Source of the DNA: Tolypeutes matacus
Lineage: Eukaryota; Chordata; Mammalia; Cingulata; Chlamyphoridae
Direction: 5' to 3'
Assembly: GCA_026826555.1 (NCBI GenBank)
Contig: JAKSZT010054567.1
Coordinates: 208,197-272,196 of the forward strand
Length of the DNA stretch: 64,000 nt
Position numbers and translations under genes: made by a program. The notes beneath the pieces were generated by a model. That model had not been told where the DNA came from. It did not search any database and saw only the letters and a program-made list of their open reading frames with translations. Every line of letters begins with the position of its first letter. Within the stretch, counting starts at the first letter, position 1. Shown one piece after another: positions 60,597 to 64,000 of the stretch.

Positions 60597-63500
60597 TTTT
60601 TTTTTTTTTTTTTACTTTATTTTGTGCATTTAATAATTGAAAATATAAACAATTAAAAACTAAAAAGTAAACACAGATGAATAAATATATACATTTCTCA
60701 ATTAAATGTACTGGATACATATAAAAAATTTTTTTAATCAAACAATATGTTACACAATATATTTGGTTCATAGTAATGCATTCATACAGTATTTGTCCTT
60801 TTGTGTCTGGCTTGCTTCGCTCAACATAATGTCCTCCAGGTTCATCCATGTTGCCATACATTTTATGACTTCATTTCTTCTTACAGCTGCATAATATTAC
60901 ATCGTGTGAATAGAACATAGTCTGTTTAACCATTCATATGTTGATGGACACCTGGGTTGTTTCCAACTTTTGGCAATGGTGAATAATGTTGCTATGAACA
61001 TTGGTGTGCAGATGTCTGTTCGTGTCACTGCTCTCAGTTCTTCTGGGTATATACCCAGTAGTGGTATTGCTGGGTCACGAAGCAAGTCTATATTCAACTT
61101 CTTTAGAAATTGCCAAACAGTCCTCCACAGTGGTTGTACCATTCTGCATTCCCACCAACAGTGAATAAGTGTTCCTATCTCTCCATATCCTCTTCTACAC
61201 TTGGTAGTTCTCTGTCTTTTTATCACTGGCCATTCTGAAAGGTGTGAAATGATATCTCATTGTAGTTATGATTTGCATTTCCCCAATCATGAGTGATACT
61301 GAGCATTTCTTCATGTTTTTCTGCCATTTGTATTTCTTCTTTGGAGAAATGTCTATTCAAGTCTTTTGCCCATTTTATAATTGGGTTGTTTGTATTTTTA
61401 TTGTTGAGTTGTAACATCTCTTTATACGTCCTGGATATTAAACCCTTATTGGATATGTGATTTCCAAATATATTTTCCCATTGAGTTTGCTGCCTTTTCA
61501 CCCTTTTGACAAAGTCCTATGAGGTGCAAAAGTGTTTAATTTTGAGGAGGTCCCATTTATCTATTTTTTCTTTTGTTGCATGTGCTTTGGGTGTAAGGTG
61601 CAAGAAACCACCACCTACTATAAGGTCTTGCAAGTGTTTCCCTTACATTTTCTTTGAGTAGTTTTATGGTCCTGGCTTTTATATTTAGATCTTTGATCCA
61701 TTTTGAGTTGATTCTTGTATAGCGGGTAAGATAGGGGTCCTCCTTCATTCTTTTGGTTATAGATATCCAGTTCTCCCAACACCATTTGTTGAAAACACTG
61801 TTTTTTCCCGTTAGCATGGACTTGGTAGGTTTGTCAAAAACCAGTTGACAGGTGAGGGTTTATTTCTGGGTTCTCAATTCTATTCCACTGATCGATGTGT
61901 CTATCTTTATGCCAGTACCATGCTGTTTTGACCACTGTAGCTTTGTAATATGTTTCAAGGCCAGGCAGTGAAATTCCTCTGCTGCTCTTCTTTTTAGAAT
62001 GCTTTTGGCTATTCAGGTGCACTTACCCTTCCAGATGAATTTGGTAATTGCCTTCTCTAATTCTGTAAAGTAAGCTGTTGGGATTTTGATTGGTATTGCA
62101 TTGAATCTATAAATCAGTTTGGGTAAGAGTGACATCTCACGATACTTATTCTTCCAATCCATGAATACAGAATGTCTTTCCATTGTTTAGGTCTTTTTAA
62201 AATTTTTTTAGCATTGTTTTGTAGTTTTCTGCATATAGGTCGTGTACTTCTTTGGTTAAATTAACTCCTAGGTATTTGAGTCTTTTTGTTGCTATTAAAA
62301 ATGGAATTTTTCCCCTGATTTCCTCCTAGGGTTGTTCAGTACTAATGTACAAAAAACATTACTGATTTTTGCATTTTGATCTTGTATCCTGCCACTTTGC
62401 TGAACTCCTTTAGCTTTGTCGTGGATACTTCAGGATTTTCTAAGTACAGGATCATGATATCTGCAAATAGTGAGAGTTTTGCTTCCTCTTTTCCTATTTG
62501 GATGCCTTTAATTTTTCTTTCTTGTTTAATTGCCCTAGCTAGAAATTCTAGTACAATATTGAATAACAATGGTGACAGTGGGCATCCTTGTCTTGTTCCC
62601 AATCTTAGAGGGAAAGCTTTCAACCTTTCCCTATTGGGTATGATGTTGGCTGTGGATTTTTCATATATGCCTTTTATCATATTGAGGGATTTTCCTTCTA
62701 TTCCTATCTTTTGAAATGTTTTTATCAAAAAAAGGATGCTGGATATTGTCAATGCCTTTTCTGCATCTATTGAGATGATCATGTGTTTCTTTTCCTTCAA
62801 TTTGTTAATGTAGTGTATTACATTGATTAATTTTCTTATGTTGAACCAGCCTTGCATAACAGGAATAAATCCCACTTGGTCGTGATGTATAAGTCTTTTG
62901 ATATGCTGTTGGATTCGATTTGCAAGTATTTTGTTGAGAATTTTTGCATCTATGTTCATTAGAGAGATTGATCTGTAATTTTCTTTTCTTGTAGAATCTT
63001 TATCTGGTTTTGGTATTAGGGTGACGTTGGCTTCATAAAACGTGTTGGGTAATTTTCCCTCCTCTTCAATTTTTTTGGAAGTGTACAAACAGGATTGGTG
63101 TTAATTCTTTTCAAAATGTTTGGTAGAATTCACCTGTGAAGCCATCTAGTCCTGGACTTTTCTTTGCTGGGAGATTTTTGATGACGGATTCAATCTCCTT
63201 AAATGTGATTGGTTTGTTAAGTTCTTGTATTTCTTGTAGTGTCAGTGTAGGTTGGTTGTGTGTTTCTAGCAATTTGTCCATTTCATCTAGATTGTCTAGT
63301 TTGTTGGCATATAGTTTCTCATAATATCCTCTTATGATTGTTTTTATTTCTGTGAGGTCATTTGTAACTTCCCCCCTTTCATTTCTGATTGTATTTATTT
63401 CCATCTTCTCTCTTTTTTCCTTTGTTAGTCTAGCGAGGGGGTTGTCAATTTTATTGATCTTCTCAAAGAACCGGCTTTTGGTTTTGTTGATTTTCTCTAT

Positions 63501-64000
63501 TGTTTTTCTGTTCTCATTTTCATTTATTTCTGCTCTAATCTTTATTATTTCTTTTCTTCTGCTTTCTTTGGGATTGATTTGCTGTTCTTTTTCTAGTTTC
63601 TCTAGTTGTTCAGTTAAATCTTTGAGTTTAGCTCTTTCTTGTTTTTTAATATAGGTATTTAGGGCTATAAATTTCCCTCTCAAAACTGCCTTCGCTGTAT
63701 CCCATAAGTTTTAATACATTGTGTTCTCATTTTAATTTGTTTCAATATATTTACTGATTTCACTTGCAATTTCTTCTTTGACCCACCGATTATTTAGGAG
63801 TGTGTTGTTCAGTCACCACACATTTGTGAATTTACTTTTTTCCTGTCTCTTATTGATTTCTAGTTTTATTCCATTATGATCTGAGAAGGTGCTTTGTATA
63901 ATTTCAACCTTTTTATATTTATTGAGAGCTGCATTGTGACCTAACATGTGGTCTTTCATGGAGAAAGATCCTTGGGCACTTGAGAAGAATGTGTAACCTG
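60597..64000 (-). mobile_element. LINE-1, second copy of the young type, running off the right edge
   Basis: Starts with a T-run (A-tail) at 60597. It has the same 3' end as the L1 at 11540 and follows it closely to 64000, which lies in the endonuclease part of ORF2. The RT is largely readable: [13 protein letters not shown] (about 63119-63157) and [20 protein letters not shown]. The catalytic site reads FADI, with the second aspartate changed to isoleucine (codon at 62456-62458). Frameshifts also divide ORF2. The copy is inactive. Its ORF1 and 5' end, if present, lie outside. Confidence 0.92.

Overview
The window is mammalian nuclear DNA, almost certainly from a xenarthran and most likely an armadillo (Dasypus-like). 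The main clue is a set of young tRNA-derived SINEs with the armadillo DAS-SINE layout: a tRNA-like head with A and B boxes, a GC-rich body, then a TAAA-rich tail. They occur on both strands, several with perfect 14-18 bp target-site duplications (TSDs). LINE-1 makes up most of the rest. There is no prokaryotic content, no CRISPR array and no recognisable tRNA, rRNA or snRNA gene.

The one host gene I can support is the 5' part of a KRAB zinc-finger repressor gene on the + strand. A CpG-rich promoter lies at about 41.15-41.80 kb, with a first exon ending at 41525. A second exon (53786-53869) carries the start codon. The KRAB-A exon (55950-56076, exactly 127 bp) and KRAB-B exon (56366-56464, 99 bp) follow, and all junctions are in phase. 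No C2H2 zinc-finger exon is present up to 64000, so the DNA-binding part must lie further right, or be missing.

Layout. 1-8.3 kb: LINE-1 3' pieces, solo LTRs and one DAS-SINE. 8.3-21.8 kb: a layered nest. An old minus-strand L1 contains a full-length but dead L1 (11464-20435). That L1 contains a complete ERVL-MaLR-like element (15365-17951) whose two 508-bp LTRs differ at about 15 positions. SINEs are inserted at several levels. 21.8-30.4 kb: more old L1 with smaller insertions. 30.9-36.9 kb: an older MaLR-like provirus with exact 5-bp TSDs, split by an L1 3' region that itself holds a solo LTR. 36.9-40.3 kb: old L1s, an LTR with a double SINE, and a hAT-Charlie DNA transposon interrupted by a processed retrocopy. 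40.3-64 kb: the KRAB gene, whose introns hold LTRs, SINEs, L1 fragments and ancient repeats. A second copy of the young L1 type runs off the right edge.

I found no convincing new functional system. The best leads are: the low-divergence MaLR-like element and the in-frame 20-residue repeats in its internal reading frame; the unidentified retrocopy inside the hAT element; paired ZNF143-like promoter motifs each followed by a splice donor; a SINE with a duplicated B box; and a possible L1 3' transduction. Coordinates of old repeats are approximate. Family names come from recognised motifs, not from a database search.
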